From: JAVEWJ01 sp034004605
GTDB lineage: Bacteria; Patescibacteriota; Gracilibacteria; UBA1369; LOWO2-01-FULL-3
Reading direction: 5' to 3'
NCBI GenBank assembly: GCA_034004605.1
Contig: JAVEWJ010000001.1
Location: 248,001 to 312,000 of the forward strand
DNA length: 64,000 bases
Below are positions 1 to 7,999 of this stretch, in pieces; the stretch's first letter is position 1; every line of letters begins with the position of its first letter. The position numbers and the translations under genes are program-made. The notes below the pieces were generated by a model, which did no database searches, was not told the DNA's origin, and was given only the letters and a program-made list of their open reading frames with translations.

Positions 1-70
1 AAATGGAGAATGGAGAAACTAAGGGCACGGAGATTTCGGATTCCGATTTTTAAGAAGGTGTTTCTGCATG

Positions 71-2488
71 TTAGATCCCTCTTATTGTTCCCCCAAGTGC
101 TTTGAGTTTTTCGAATGTGACGGCTTGAACTCTTGACATATCTTCATCGGTAAGCGTTCTTTCGTTTGATTGAAGGGTGATTTTGAAGGCGGTGGCTTTG
201 TTTTCTTTGCCTATATTTTCTCCTTCGTATATGTCGAAAAGGCGCACTTCTTTGATAAGCTCTTTGTCGAGGTTTTGAATTTCTTTAATTAAAGTGCCGA
301 TTTCCGTTTTTTTATCGATTAGAACAGATACATCAAATTCGATTTTCGGGAATTTTGGTATTTCTTTGAACAAAACCGTATTTTTCTTTTCTTGAAGAAG
401 TTTTGTGAAATTGATTTCAAATAAAGCAATTCGGTATTTTTCGAGGTCGTAATTTTTTTGAACCAGCGGATGCAAAATGAAGATTTTTGCGAGTGTTTCG
501 CCTTTGTGGTTTATGTATGTAAGCGCTTTTTCAGGGTGTGCATAGGGTGTGTTTTTCACTCCTTTTACAGACTTTGGGAGAGAGATACTTAAATGATTTA
601 TGATTTTTTCAAAAACTGATTTTGCTTCGTAGAAAATATTGTCGTTTTTTGCTTTTTCAAGGAGAAGGCCCGATATCATTTTTTCTTCGAGAGGATATGT
701 TTCGCCGATTTCTTTGTATCTTCTGTTTATTTCGTAAATTTTGAAATTGTCGAAATTTTTTGAATTAAGAACTGCGTTTTTCAGAAGATGAGGGACGAGT
801 GTGGTCTTTAAATGAGTATATTCCTCTGAAATTGAATTTTCCAAAACGAGATGAGATTCTTCGTTCATCAGGCATTTTTTGAGGTCGTTTTCGCTGTAAA
901 AAGCGTAGTTTGAGACTTCATCGAAGCTAAGTCCCAATGAAAGAAGGTTTCTAAGTTCGTGTTTTATTTTTCTTTCGGTATTTTCGATGGGGCGTTTGAT
1001 GGGTAATTTCGGGCTTATTGTCGGGATATTTTCATAGCCGTAAAGTCTTGCGATTTCTTCAATGATGTCGTCTTCGTCTTTGATGTCTTTTGTAGCTCTG
1101 AAACTCGGAATTTCAACTTCGAGAGTGTCTTTGTCTTTTGCTGTGATTTTGAATTCGAGTTTTTTTAGGAAGTCGGTGATTTGTTTTTTTGAAAGGTCCG
1201 CGCCGATTTTCGAAGATGCTTTTTTAATGGACAGGTTTGCTGTTTTTGCTGAAGTGTCGAAATTTCCTTGGTCGACTATTTCGCCTTTGATTTTTGCACC
1301 TTTGCAGACTTCAAGAACAAGCTCAGCGGCTTTTAAAAGGGCTTTTTCGCACAAAAGTGGATCTAGAGCTTTTTCGAATCTTTGAGATGCGTCGCTTCTA
1401 AGACCGAGTTTTGATGATGTTCTTCTGATGTTTGAGGAATTGAAGTTTGCCGATTCTAAAATTATCGTTGTGGTGTTTTCGTTTACACCGGAATCAAAAC
1501 CTCCCATTACGCCTGCGATTGCTATCGGGTCTTTTTCGTCTGCGATAACAAGCATATCTTCATCAAGGCGGTATGTTTTTTCATCGAGAGCTTTTATAGT
1601 TTCTCCTTTGCGTGCGGTTCTTACTATAATTTTTCCTTTAACGAAGTCTTTATCGAATGCGTGCATTGGCTGGCCTAGCTCAGCCATTACATAGTTTGTG
1701 ATATCGACGATGTTGTTGTGCGTGCCGTGGTTTGTTTTTTTAAGGCGTTCTTTAAGCCAAAGCGGAGATTCTTTTACCTCGATGTTTTCAATTATTAGAC
1801 CCATGTATCTTGGGCAAAGAATTTCATCTTCGATTTTTATTTCGAAATCCGTTTTGTTTGTCGGGATTTTAACGGTTGTTTTGTAGGGTGAAAGTTTTTG
1901 GTCGTAGAGGGCCGCAATCTCTCTGGCGATTCCGTAGTGTCCCCAAAGATCGGGGCGATTTGTGATTGTTTTGTTGTCGAAAACCAAAATTGTGTCGTCT
2001 TTTTTGAAAAATTCGCTTAAAGGGGTGCCGGGTGTAGGTTTGAAAGGAGAGAGGTCGAGGATGTCTTTTGGTCCTTCGTTTTCACCTTTTGGAAGCCCTA
2101 TTTCGCTTGATGCGCATATCATTCCGAAACTTTCAACTCCTCTGATTTTTGTGCGTTCGATTTTGACTTTTTCCCCTTCTCCATGCCATTTTACTTCTGA
2201 TCCTGGAAGAGCTACCGCTACAAACATTCCTTCTCTTAAATTTTGGCCTCCGCAAACGATTTGAACGGTTTCTTTGCCGATTGATGTTTTTGTGACCAAA
2301 AGTGTGTCTGCGTTTTCGTGCTTTTGAACGGTGACTATTTGGCCGATGACCATGTTTTCGTATTCCTTTGATTCTTCAATAAGGCCGTCCACTTCGGCTG
2401 TGCGGGTGGTGATTTTGTGGGCGAGAGCGTGAGAATCTTGCTCGGGAATTTGAACGAATTCTTTGAGCCAGTTTAGGGATATGTGCAT
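71..2488 (-). CDS. pheT: Phenylalanine-tRNA ligase beta subunit
   Basis: The 805-residue protein is the large subunit of the (alpha-beta)2 phenylalanyl-tRNA synthetase, which charges tRNA-Phe in the cytoplasm. Domains in order: an N-terminal EMAP/OB-type tRNA-binding domain (about residues 40-150, with VIGQIVTVQKHENADTL), B3/B4 editing domain (about 215-390, containing NIVDITNYVMAELGQPMHAFD), B5 (about 410-490), a catalytic-like core (about 500-690) and a C-terminal FDX-ACB anticodon-binding domain (about 715-805, ending in LKALGGTIRG). Length is normal for the bacterial form. It lies downstream of pheS in the same direction with a 157-base gap that contains a strong hairpin. The start is an ATG. 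Family assignment is secure; the domain borders are approximate. Confidence 0.97.
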   Translation of the reverse strand: MHISLNWLKEFVQIPEQDSHALAHKITTRTAEVDGLIEESKEYENMVIGQIVTVQKHENADTLLVTKTSIGKETVQIVCGGQNLREGMFVAVALPGSEVKWHGEGEKVKIERTKIRGVESFGMICASSEIGLPKGENEGPKDILDLSPFKPTPGTPLSEFFKKDDTILVFDNKTITNRPDLWGHYGIAREIAALYDQKLSPYKTTVKIPTNKTDFEIKIEDEILCPRYMGLIIENIEVKESPLWLKERLKKTNHGTHNNIVDITNYVMAELGQPMHAFDKDFVKGKIIVRTARKGETIKALDEKTYRLDEDMLVIADEKDPIAIAGVMGGFDSGVNENTTTIILESANFNSSNIRRTSSKLGLRSDASQRFEKALDPLLCEKALLKAAELVLEVCKGAKIKGEIVDQGNFDTSAKTANLSIKKASSKIGADLSKKQITDFLKKLEFKITAKDKDTLEVEIPSFRATKDIKDEDDIIEEIARLYGYENIPTISPKLPIKRPIENTERKIKHELRNLLSLGLSFDEVSNYAFYSENDLKKCLMNEESHLVLENSISEEYTHLKTTLVPHLLKNAVLNSKNFDNFKIYEINRRYKEIGETYPLEEKMISGLLLEKAKNDNIFYEAKSVFEKIINHLSISLPKSVKGVKNTPYAHPEKALTYINHKGETLAKIFILHPLVQKNYDLEKYRIALFEINFTKLLQEKKNTVLFKEIPKFPKIEFDVSVLIDKKTEIGTLIKEIQNLDKELIKEVRLFDIYEGENIGKENKATAFKITLQSNERTLTDEDMSRVQAVTFEKLKALGGTIRGI

Positions 2489-2549
2489 TTATTTTGTTGT
2501 TATTGTTATTGTAATTGGTGAAAAAACATCTTCCGCTTCGTTAAAAATC

Positions 2550-2595
2550 AAAAAGCAGTTCGCCGTATGTACAAATACGGCTCTCTTTGCTTTTT
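2550..2595 (-). terminator. Hairpin between pheS and pheT
   Basis: An outer stem AAAAAGCA (2550-2557) / TGCTTTTT (2588-2595) encloses a perfect inner stem GCCGTAT (2562-2568) / ATACGGC (2575-2581) with a 6-base loop. Read in the operon direction it has the shape of an intrinsic terminator with a T-rich 3' side, yet it sits between pheS and pheT. It could be a partial terminator or attenuator lowering pheT relative to pheS, or an RNA-stability element. The structure is seen; the function is inferred. Confidence 0.6.
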
Positions 2596-2645
2596 AATTT
2601 TTGCCTTGTGGCAGATATTTTTTGACCAATTATTCTCATTTGTGT

Positions 2646-3686
2646 TTAAAATTGTCTTGTGAAACGAATATCTCCGGAAAGGAAATATCTTATGTCCGGG
2701 ATTTGGTAGCGCATCATTGCGAGGCGTTCAAAACCTATTCCAAATGCCCAGCCTTGATATTCTTTCGGGTCGATTCCTCCGGCGATAAGTACATTTTTGT
2801 GAACCATTCCCGTGCCGGCGATTTCGATCCAGCCTTCGTGTTTGCATGTCTTGCAGCCTTTTCCGTGACAGAAAACGCATTTAAAGTCGAGCTCGAGCCC
2901 CGGTTCCACAAAAGGAAAATATCCCGGGCGAAGGCGAACTTCTGTTTCGTTTTTCATTATCGCGCTTAGAGCCTCAGTCATGATTCCTTTGAGCGTTGCG
3001 ATTGAAATATCTTTATCTACAAGGAGTCCTTCGACTTGTGAAAATGTCATTTCGTGTTTTGCGTCGGTGGCTTCGTTTCTAAATGTTCTTCCGGGAACGA
3101 TTATTCGAAGCGGTGCGCCGTATTTAAGCATTGTTCGTACTTGAACGGGAGATGTCTGCGTTCGCATAAGTAGGCGACCTTCGTCTTTTGAGGATTTGCC
3201 TTTTATGAAAAAGGTGTCTTGCATATCTCTTGCAGGATGGTCAGATGGAACATTGAGTGCGTTGAAATTATAGTGTTCGGATTCGACTTCGGGGCCGTCC
3301 ATAATTGAAAAACCCATTGATGAGAAAATGTCTTCGACTTCTTTTTGGAGTTTGGCTAAGGGGTGAATGTGTCCGAGTTTGCTTTCGGGGGCGGGAATTG
3401 TGGTGTCAAAAAAATCGGCTTTTAGTGCTTTTTCGAGTTTTTCGTTTTCAAGGGAGAGTTTTTTCTGTGCAAAATTTTCTTCGATTTCTTTTTTTATTGT
3501 GTTGCTTAAGAGTCCGATTACTTTTTTTTCTTCGGGAGAAAGGTCTTTGATGCCTTTTAGAATTTCGGTGAGTCGGCCTTTTTTGCCTAAAAATTCGAGT
3601 TCAAGCGCGTATAATTTTTCAAGTGAGTCGATTTTTTGGGATTTTTCCAGAGCTTCGGTTTTCAGATTTTTTAAAATTGTTTCCAT
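2646..3686 (-). CDS. pheS: Phenylalanine-tRNA ligase alpha subunit
   Basis: The 346-residue catalytic subunit of class II PheRS activates Phe and transfers it to tRNA-Phe together with PheT. An N-terminal coiled coil (about 1-90) is followed by the catalytic domain with motif 2 (GRTFRNEATDAKHEMTFSQ, about 199-217) and motif 3 (FGIGFERLAMM, near 320). An insert with cysteines at 270, 273, 278 and 281 (CxxC-x4-CxxC) just before GWIEIAGTGMVH looks like a small zinc ribbon; some bacterial PheS proteins carry a similar element. It has its own promoter at 3717-3745 and is the first gene of the pheST unit. The ATG start lies about 25 bases downstream of the expected transcription start. Confidence 0.97.
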   Translation of the reverse strand: METILKNLKTEALEKSQKIDSLEKLYALELEFLGKKGRLTEILKGIKDLSPEEKKVIGLLSNTIKKEIEENFAQKKLSLENEKLEKALKADFFDTTIPAPESKLGHIHPLAKLQKEVEDIFSSMGFSIMDGPEVESEHYNFNALNVPSDHPARDMQDTFFIKGKSSKDEGRLLMRTQTSPVQVRTMLKYGAPLRIIVPGRTFRNEATDAKHEMTFSQVEGLLVDKDISIATLKGIMTEALSAIMKNETEVRLRPGYFPFVEPGLELDFKCVFCHGKGCKTCKHEGWIEIAGTGMVHKNVLIAGGIDPKEYQGWAFGIGFERLAMMRYQIPDIRYFLSGDIRFTRQF

Positions 3687-3716
3687 AAATTTGGTTTTTA
3701 TCTTGAGTCGCGTAGG

Positions 3717-3745
3717 ATTTTAAAGGGTTTTAAGTCTGAAAACAA
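3717..3745 (-). promoter_or_regulatory. Promoter of pheST
   Basis: On the minus strand a TTGTTT -35 box (3740-3745) is followed by a 17-base spacer and a TAAAAT -10 box (3717-3722), about 30 bases upstream of the pheS ATG. It is a good sigma-70-type match by eye. Confidence 0.6.
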
Positions 3746-3805
3746 GTGTTGGAAAAATTGTTTTTAATGTCTAGAATGAGTTTTAATAGAAATTTTGTGG
3801 TTTTG

Positions 3806-3848
3806 AAAAAGGTGAGGCAAATCCTTTCGGATTTGTTCTCACCTTTTT
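3806..3848 (-). terminator. Terminator after the laccase-domain gene
   Basis: A perfect 11-bp stem AAAAAGGTGAG / CTCACCTTTTT encloses a second stem AAATCC / GGATTT. It lies about 50 bases past the stop of the GC-rich gene at 3901-4671 and upstream of the pheS promoter, so it should isolate the two transcription units. The A/T tracts on both sides make it potentially bidirectional. Confidence 0.85.
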
Positions 3849-3900
3849 GCGTTCTTTGAGCCGTTTTCGACAGAGTGTCGATGGGGCTACGGGAGGAAGT

Positions 3901-4671
3901 CTACCAAGCGCCGGCGAAGTTTCTTTCCAGGGAAGCGCACTTCATCAAGTTCGAGAAGTGCGCTTCTCCCGGGTTCGCGTGATCGGGGCCCAGGGCGGTG
4001 TCGTAGAGGTCGATCTCGATGTTCTCCGGCGGAACACCCTGCTCGACCAATTGTTGATGTGCGATGTCGTGGAGGTCCACACCGGGAGCGCCCTTTCGGG
4101 GCCCGAGGATGACCGAGTAGTTGTGGCGTTGCCACTTTTTGATGAGTGGCCAACGGTCATCGTCCTCCCCGATGCCGTAGGTTTTGTGGGTGGCTCCGAA
4201 TCCGACCCACACATGGATATCTTCGGGGGCGACCTCGAGGATCCTCATCTGGATTGCAAGCGTGTTGATGATCGAGATCTCGTCCTTGCGGATGAGGTTG
4301 CCCAGCCCGGCGTGGAGCAGGAACTTGTATGGACCACCAGTGCCGACGATGATGGGGCAGTCTGCGTTGCAGATGCCCATCCCGAAGGCTTTGTGCCTTG
4401 GGAGCATCACCCCGTCTGCTTTGTGTCCGGACTTCTCGTCGGCCGAGAGGCTTCGGAGAAAACCTGGTTTGTGGTCGAGGCCGTCAGCTTCCCACATGAT
4501 TGCGTTAGTAAATCCCAACGACGGGAAATACCAGTCTGCCACACCGGTGGTTGCTTGCAGATCCGAGAACCTCTCCTTGAAGTTCTCGAGCTTGGGGTGG
4601 AAGCTTCCTTCTTCGCGATAGGAAAGTCCTACCGTGAGTCCACAGTTCGTTTCCTTTTTCAACAGTTTCAC
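3901..4671 (-). CDS. Laccase-domain (YfiH/PgeF-like) protein, GC-rich, probably acquired
   Basis: The 256-residue protein matches the multicopper polyphenol oxidase/YfiH family (known members act on purine nucleosides or as peptidoglycan-editing enzymes). Aligned signatures: CNADCPIIV (101-109) for the usual ADCxP motif, LLHAGLGNLI (118-127) for the HAGWRG motif, VWVGFGATHKTYGI (154-167) for GPxIGxCCYEV, and AHFSN for FFSYRR. Cys105 and His120 fit two zinc ligands; the first family His is not obvious and the usual Cys in the third block is absent, so it is divergent. The start is GTG, chosen because AGGAGG sits five bases upstream. Base composition is far more GC-rich than all neighbours except the gene at 49533-49937, and it has its own promoter and terminator, which suggests transfer. 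A longer open frame on the plus strand (3847-4692) is a shadow. Confidence 0.75.
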   Translation of the reverse strand: MKLLKKETNCGLTVGLSYREEGSFHPKLENFKERFSDLQATTGVADWYFPSLGFTNAIMWEADGLDHKPGFLRSLSADEKSGHKADGVMLPRHKAFGMGICNADCPIIVGTGGPYKFLLHAGLGNLIRKDEISIINTLAIQMRILEVAPEDIHVWVGFGATHKTYGIGEDDDRWPLIKKWQRHNYSVILGPRKGAPGVDLHDIAHQQLVEQGVPPENIEIDLYDTALGPDHANPGEAHFSNLMKCASLERNFAGAW

Positions 4672-4734
4672 GAGTTCCTCCTTTTTTGGTAATGACCAAT
4701 TTCCCCTTGCTACCTTGCAAGTGAAAACGGAAAG

Positions 4735-4763
4735 AATTTAAACACTTAATGCTTTTTTGTCAA
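4735..4763 (-). promoter_or_regulatory. Promoter and structured leader of the laccase-domain gene
   Basis: A consensus TTGACA (4758-4763, minus strand), a 17-base spacer and TAAATT (4735-4740). The leader of about 57 bases contains two small stem-loops, CTTGC/GCAAG and TTGGT/ACCAA, the second directly before AAAAGGAGG, so it could affect ribosome access. Confidence 0.7.
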
Positions 4764-4798
4764 ATTCGTTTGTTTTTGTTTTGATTTTTTTAAACAAA

Positions 4799-4828
4799 AA
4801 AAGACCGACCAATTACGGCCGGTCTTTT
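4799..4828 (-). terminator. Terminator after the HU gene
   Basis: The stem AAAAGACCG (4799-4807) / CGGTCTTTT (4820-4828) lies about 20 bases beyond the HU stop codon. On the minus strand it is followed by a T-rich stretch. Confidence 0.75.
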
Positions 4829-4848
4829 ACTAAAAATTTCAAAAAAGA

Positions 4849-5124
4849 TTATCTAACAGCATCTTTTAGTGTCTTTCCAGCTTTGAAAGCAGGAAGTTTC
4901 ATTGCAGGGATTGAAATTGTTTGGCTTGGATTTCTTGGGTTTACACCTTTTCTAGCGGCTCTCTTTGATACTCTGAATGTGCCGAAACCTGTGATTGTAA
5001 CTGTTTCGCCTTTTTTTAGGCTTTTTGTGATCATTGAAAGTACTGAATCTAGTACTTCACCAGCGGCTTTTTTTGTAACGCCTGCTGCTTCTGCTGCACC
5101 AGCTACGAGTTCACCTTTTGTCAT
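4849..5124 (-). CDS. hup: DNA-binding protein HU
   Basis: A 91-residue member of the HU/IHF family, a dimeric nucleoid protein that bends DNA non-specifically. The helical N-terminal half begins MTKGELVAGAAEAAGVTKKA. The beta-arm signature GFGTFRVSKRAARKGVNPRN (about 47-66) and the IPAMKLPAFKAGKTLKDAV tail are typical. NPRNPSQTI replaces the more usual NPxTGxxI, which is common outside Proteobacteria. It is monocistronic, with its own promoter (5185-5212), a leader hairpin and a terminator. HU rather than IHF is preferred because only one gene is visible and there is no IHF-specific feature. Confidence 0.95.
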   Translation of the reverse strand: MTKGELVAGAAEAAGVTKKAAGEVLDSVLSMITKSLKKGETVTITGFGTFRVSKRAARKGVNPRNPSQTISIPAMKLPAFKAGKTLKDAVR

Positions 5125-5150
5125 GGTTTTATAAGGTTAGATTGATATTG

Positions 5151-5176
5151 GCTTTCTAAAGCTTTTTCTAGAAAGC
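5151..5176 (-). promoter_or_regulatory. Hairpin in the HU mRNA leader
   Basis: A perfect 8-bp inverted repeat GCTTTCTA (5151-5158) / TAGAAAGC (5169-5176) lies in the 5' untranslated region between the hup -10 box and the ATG, about 27 bases before the start codon. It could be an mRNA stabiliser, an operator or an autoregulatory site; nothing distinguishes these. Confidence 0.45.
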
Positions 5177-5184
5177 TGGCTTAA

Positions 5185-5212
5185 ATTATAGCGACTAAAA
5201 TGCCCAAATCAA
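5185..5212 (-). promoter_or_regulatory. Promoter of hup
   Basis: Minus-strand TTGATT (5207-5212), a 16-base spacer and a perfect TATAAT (5185-5190), about 60 bases upstream of the HU start codon. Confidence 0.7.
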
Positions 5213-5408
5213 GCCAAGTGTGTTTTGGGTTATGTTTTTGAGGTCTTTATGTGGCATTTTTTGATTTGTCAGTTTTTATATTTTGTTTTTGTGAAGCCGT
5301 TTTCTTTGTGTTGTTTTTTTGTCTTGATTTTTGATGCTTCTTGTTTTGGTATTAGCAAGCGCAAAGTTTTATTAGCAAAAGTTTTTTCCTTTACGATTTC
5401 GGTATTGT

Positions 5409-5416
5409 GCTATAAT
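5409..5416 (+). promoter_or_regulatory. Extended -10 promoter of topA
   Basis: TGCTATAAT gives a perfect TATAAT at 5411-5416 with an upstream TG, 29 bases before the topA ATG. The -35 region (TTTACG, 5390-5395) is poor, which fits an extended -10 promoter. Confidence 0.6.
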
Positions 5417-5444
5417 TTAATGAAAAATTCTCAAAATTATTATT

Positions 5445-7898
5445 ATGGCAAAGAATTTAGTGATAGTGGAGTCTCCTGCAAAAGCAAAGACTATTTCGAG
5501 GTTTTTGGGCAAAGACTACCGCGTGCTTGCTTCGATGGGACACGTAAGAGATCTTCCAAAGTCGAATATGGGAATTGATATCGAAAATGATTTTAAGCCG
5601 AATTATGCCGTAAATCCCGATAAGAAAAAAATTGTTGCGCAATTAAAACAAGAACTTACAAAAGCTGAAAACCTATACATCGCGACTGATGAAGATCGCG
5701 AAGGAGAGGCGATTGGATGGCATCTTGTTCAAATTCTTAAGCCGGAGAAAACAAATATTCCTACTTTTAGAATTGTATTTCATGAAATTACTGAAAAGGC
5801 TATTAAAGATTCTATTAAATCTCCGCGACAGATTGATGAACAGCTTGTTGATGCGCAACAAGCGCGTCGTGTTCTTGATCGTCTTGTGGGATATGAACTT
5901 TCACCGCTTCTTTGGAAAAAAATTCGTTTTGGACTTTCCGCCGGTCGTGTTCAAAGTGTTGCGGTGCGTTTAGTTGTTGATAGAGAAAGGGAAATTCAGA
6001 ATTTTAAACCGGATGAATATTGGAAGGTGATTGGAAATTTTGAAAAAGAGGATAAAAAATTGAAAGATAAGGATAGGCTTTTTTCTGCGGAACTTCAGAA
6101 GTATAAGGGGAAAAAATTCGAGCTTAAAAAAGAGGAAGATGTGAAAAAAGTGCTTGAAGACTTGAAAGATGCTTCATATATGGTGACAAAAGTGGAGAAA
6201 AAATCTCAAAAACGGTCTCCAGCTCCTCCGTTTATTACTTCTACTTTGCAACAAGAGGCAAGCCGAAAACTTGGATTTTCCGTGAAAAAAACGATGATGG
6301 TTGCTCAGAAACTTTATGAAGGTGTCGATGTCGGAAATGGGCCCACCGGTCTTATTACTTATATGAGAACAGATAGTGTGAATCTTTCGAACTTGGCTTT
6401 GAAATCGGCGAAAGAGGTGATTGTTGCTGATTTTGGGGCGGAGTATGCGCTTTCGACTCCAAGAAAATATAAAGGTGGAAAGGGGGCTCAGGAGGCTCAT
6501 GAAGCCATTCGTCCCGTTGATCTTGCTCTTCATCCTGAAATGATCGCGTCAAAATTGGAGAAGGATCAAGCTCGTCTTTATGAACTTATTTGGAAACGAA
6601 CGATAGCTTGCCAGATGGCTGAGGCTATTTTGGATAAAGTGGCTGTTGATGTCGAGGCAAAGCAATATATGTTTAGAGCTACCGGTCAGACTGTGAAGTT
6701 TCCGGGATTTATGAGTGTGTATATGGAAGGTCGTGATGAAGAACATAGCGAAGATGAAAGTGGCGAGGGAGCAGGTGAAAAGTTTTTGCCTGTTTTGTCT
6801 GAAAACGAGGCTGTGGATCTTTTAAAAATGAACACCAGTCAGCATTTTACAAAGCCTCCTGCAAGATATACTGAGGCTTCGTTGGTTAAAAAAATGGAAA
6901 GTGAGGGCATTGGTAGACCGAGTACTTATGCGCCTACAATCAGTACTATTATGACTCGTGGATATATTGAAAAAGAGGGGAAGGCTTTGAAACCGACAGA
7001 CACAGGTTTTGTGGTAACGGATATGCTTATTGCTCATTTTCCGAATATTGTGGATTTGCATTTTACCGCCGGAATGGAGGCGAATTTGGATGAAGTGGAA
7101 CATGGTAAAGTGGAATGGGTGCCGATGCTTAGGGAGTTTTATACTCCTTTTCATGCTTTGGTGGCTGAAAAGGATAAAGAAGTAAAAAAAGGCGAAGTGA
7201 TTACCGAAACGACTGATGAAGTGTGTGAAAAATGTGGCTCTCCGATGACGATTAAATTGGGTCGTTTTGGAAAATTTTTGTCTTGTAGCAATTATCCCGA
7301 TTGTAAAAATGCAAAACCTTTGAAGGGGGCTTCGGGTGAGGGTGGTCCAAGTGGAATTATGAGTGAAGACCAAATGTCTCCTGATCAAAAAGCTCAGCTT
7401 GATGATTACAGAAAAAAGTTTAAGGATAAAAAATGTGAAGAGTGCGGTGCGCCAGTGGAGGTGAAAGTGGGACGATATGGACCGTTTTTGGGATGTAGTA
7501 AATATCCGGATTGTAAAAAAATCACGCCGATAATTGTTTTTTCAGGGGTGAAATGCCCTGTGTGTAAGGATGGACAGCTTGTGGAAAGGCATACTAAAAG
7601 AGGTGGAAAGATTTTTTGGGGATGTAATAAGTTTCCGAAATGCCATTTTGCTACTTGGGACAAACCTGTGAAAATAGATAAGGATAGCGGAAAACTTGTG
7701 GTTTTGAAGAAAAATGGGGAAGAGGGGATTTATGAGCCGGGTGCTTCCAAGGGGGCTACCAAAAAGGAAAGTGCTTCAACTGCGGTGAAAAAAACGAAGG
7801 AAGTGAAAAAATCTACCGTGAAAGAGCTGAAAAAAGCTAAAACTGTGAAGAAAACTGTGAAAAAAAGTGTCGGAAAAACTAAGGATAGCGGTAAATAA
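5445..7898 (+). CDS. topA: DNA topoisomerase I
   Basis: An 817-residue type IA topoisomerase that relaxes negative supercoils. The TOPRIM domain is at 1-120 (VIVESPAKAKTI; TDEDREGEAI near 81-90 gives the acidic metal site). The core carries RRVLDRLVGYELSPLLW (141-157), GLSAGRVQSVAVRLV and the catalytic tyrosine Tyr306 in LITYMRTDSVNLS. The C-terminus has three four-cysteine zinc-ribbon modules (about 590-725, each of the form CxxC...GCSxYPxC or a variant) and a lysine-rich tail of about 50 residues that probably binds DNA. Start ATG, preceded by an extended -10 promoter. Its position opposite hup groups two nucleoid-topology genes around one divergent region. Confidence 0.97.
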   Translation: MAKNLVIVESPAKAKTISRFLGKDYRVLASMGHVRDLPKSNMGIDIENDFKPNYAVNPDKKKIVAQLKQELTKAENLYIATDEDREGEAIGWHLVQILKPEKTNIPTFRIVFHEITEKAIKDSIKSPRQIDEQLVDAQQARRVLDRLVGYELSPLLWKKIRFGLSAGRVQSVAVRLVVDREREIQNFKPDEYWKVIGNFEKEDKKLKDKDRLFSAELQKYKGKKFELKKEEDVKKVLEDLKDASYMVTKVEKKSQKRSPAPPFITSTLQQEASRKLGFSVKKTMMVAQKLYEGVDVGNGPTGLITYMRTDSVNLSNLALKSAKEVIVADFGAEYALSTPRKYKGGKGAQEAHEAIRPVDLALHPEMIASKLEKDQARLYELIWKRTIACQMAEAILDKVAVDVEAKQYMFRATGQTVKFPGFMSVYMEGRDEEHSEDESGEGAGEKFLPVLSENEAVDLLKMNTSQHFTKPPARYTEASLVKKMESEGIGRPSTYAPTISTIMTRGYIEKEGKALKPTDTGFVVTDMLIAHFPNIVDLHFTAGMEANLDEVEHGKVEWVPMLREFYTPFHALVAEKDKEVKKGEVITETTDEVCEKCGSPMTIKLGRFGKFLSCSNYPDCKNAKPLKGASGEGGPSGIMSEDQMSPDQKAQLDDYRKKFKDKKCEECGAPVEVKVGRYGPFLGCSKYPDCKKITPIIVFSGVKCPVCKDGQLVERHTKRGGKIFWGCNKFPKCHFATWDKPVKIDKDSGKLVVLKKNGEEGIYEPGASKGATKKESASTAVKKTKEVKKSTVKELKKAKTVKKTVKKSVGKTKDSGK

Positions 7899-7939
7899 TT
7901 TTAAGGCTTTTGTATTAATAATTTTGAAACATTATTTTG

Positions 7940-7969
7940 TTGGTTTTTTTGTGTATTTTGTGCTAAAAT
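7940..7969 (+). promoter_or_regulatory. Promoter of the 978-residue surface protein
   Basis: TTGGTT (7940-7945), an 18-base spacer and TAAAAT (7964-7969) with a TGC extension before the -10 box. The block TGCTAAAATATA followed by GATTTA recurs upstream of the giant surface gene at 38582. Confidence 0.6.
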
Positions 7970-7999
7970 ATAGGGATTTAATAAAACAAAAATAAAAAT

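Larger units (their letters stand above)
5125..5444. other. Divergent intergenic region hup / topA
   Basis: About 320 bases without a convincing gene. The hup promoter and leader hairpin occupy the left end and the topA promoter the right end. The middle (about 5215-5390) is T-rich with no recognisable structure; an open frame running through it into topA in another frame has no coding support. Confidence 0.6.

Noticed and set aside
3847..4692. A 281-codon plus-strand open frame antisense to the laccase-domain gene
   Set aside because: It is longer than the minus-strand gene but has no family-like motifs. The minus frame has promoter, AGGAGG site, terminator and conserved ADCP/HAG motifs. 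Long antisense frames are expected in GC-rich sequence.
5225..5578. Plus-strand frame running from the hup/topA gap into topA
   Set aside because: It has a T-rich, Phe-heavy translation, overlaps the TOPRIM domain out of frame and has no start signals.
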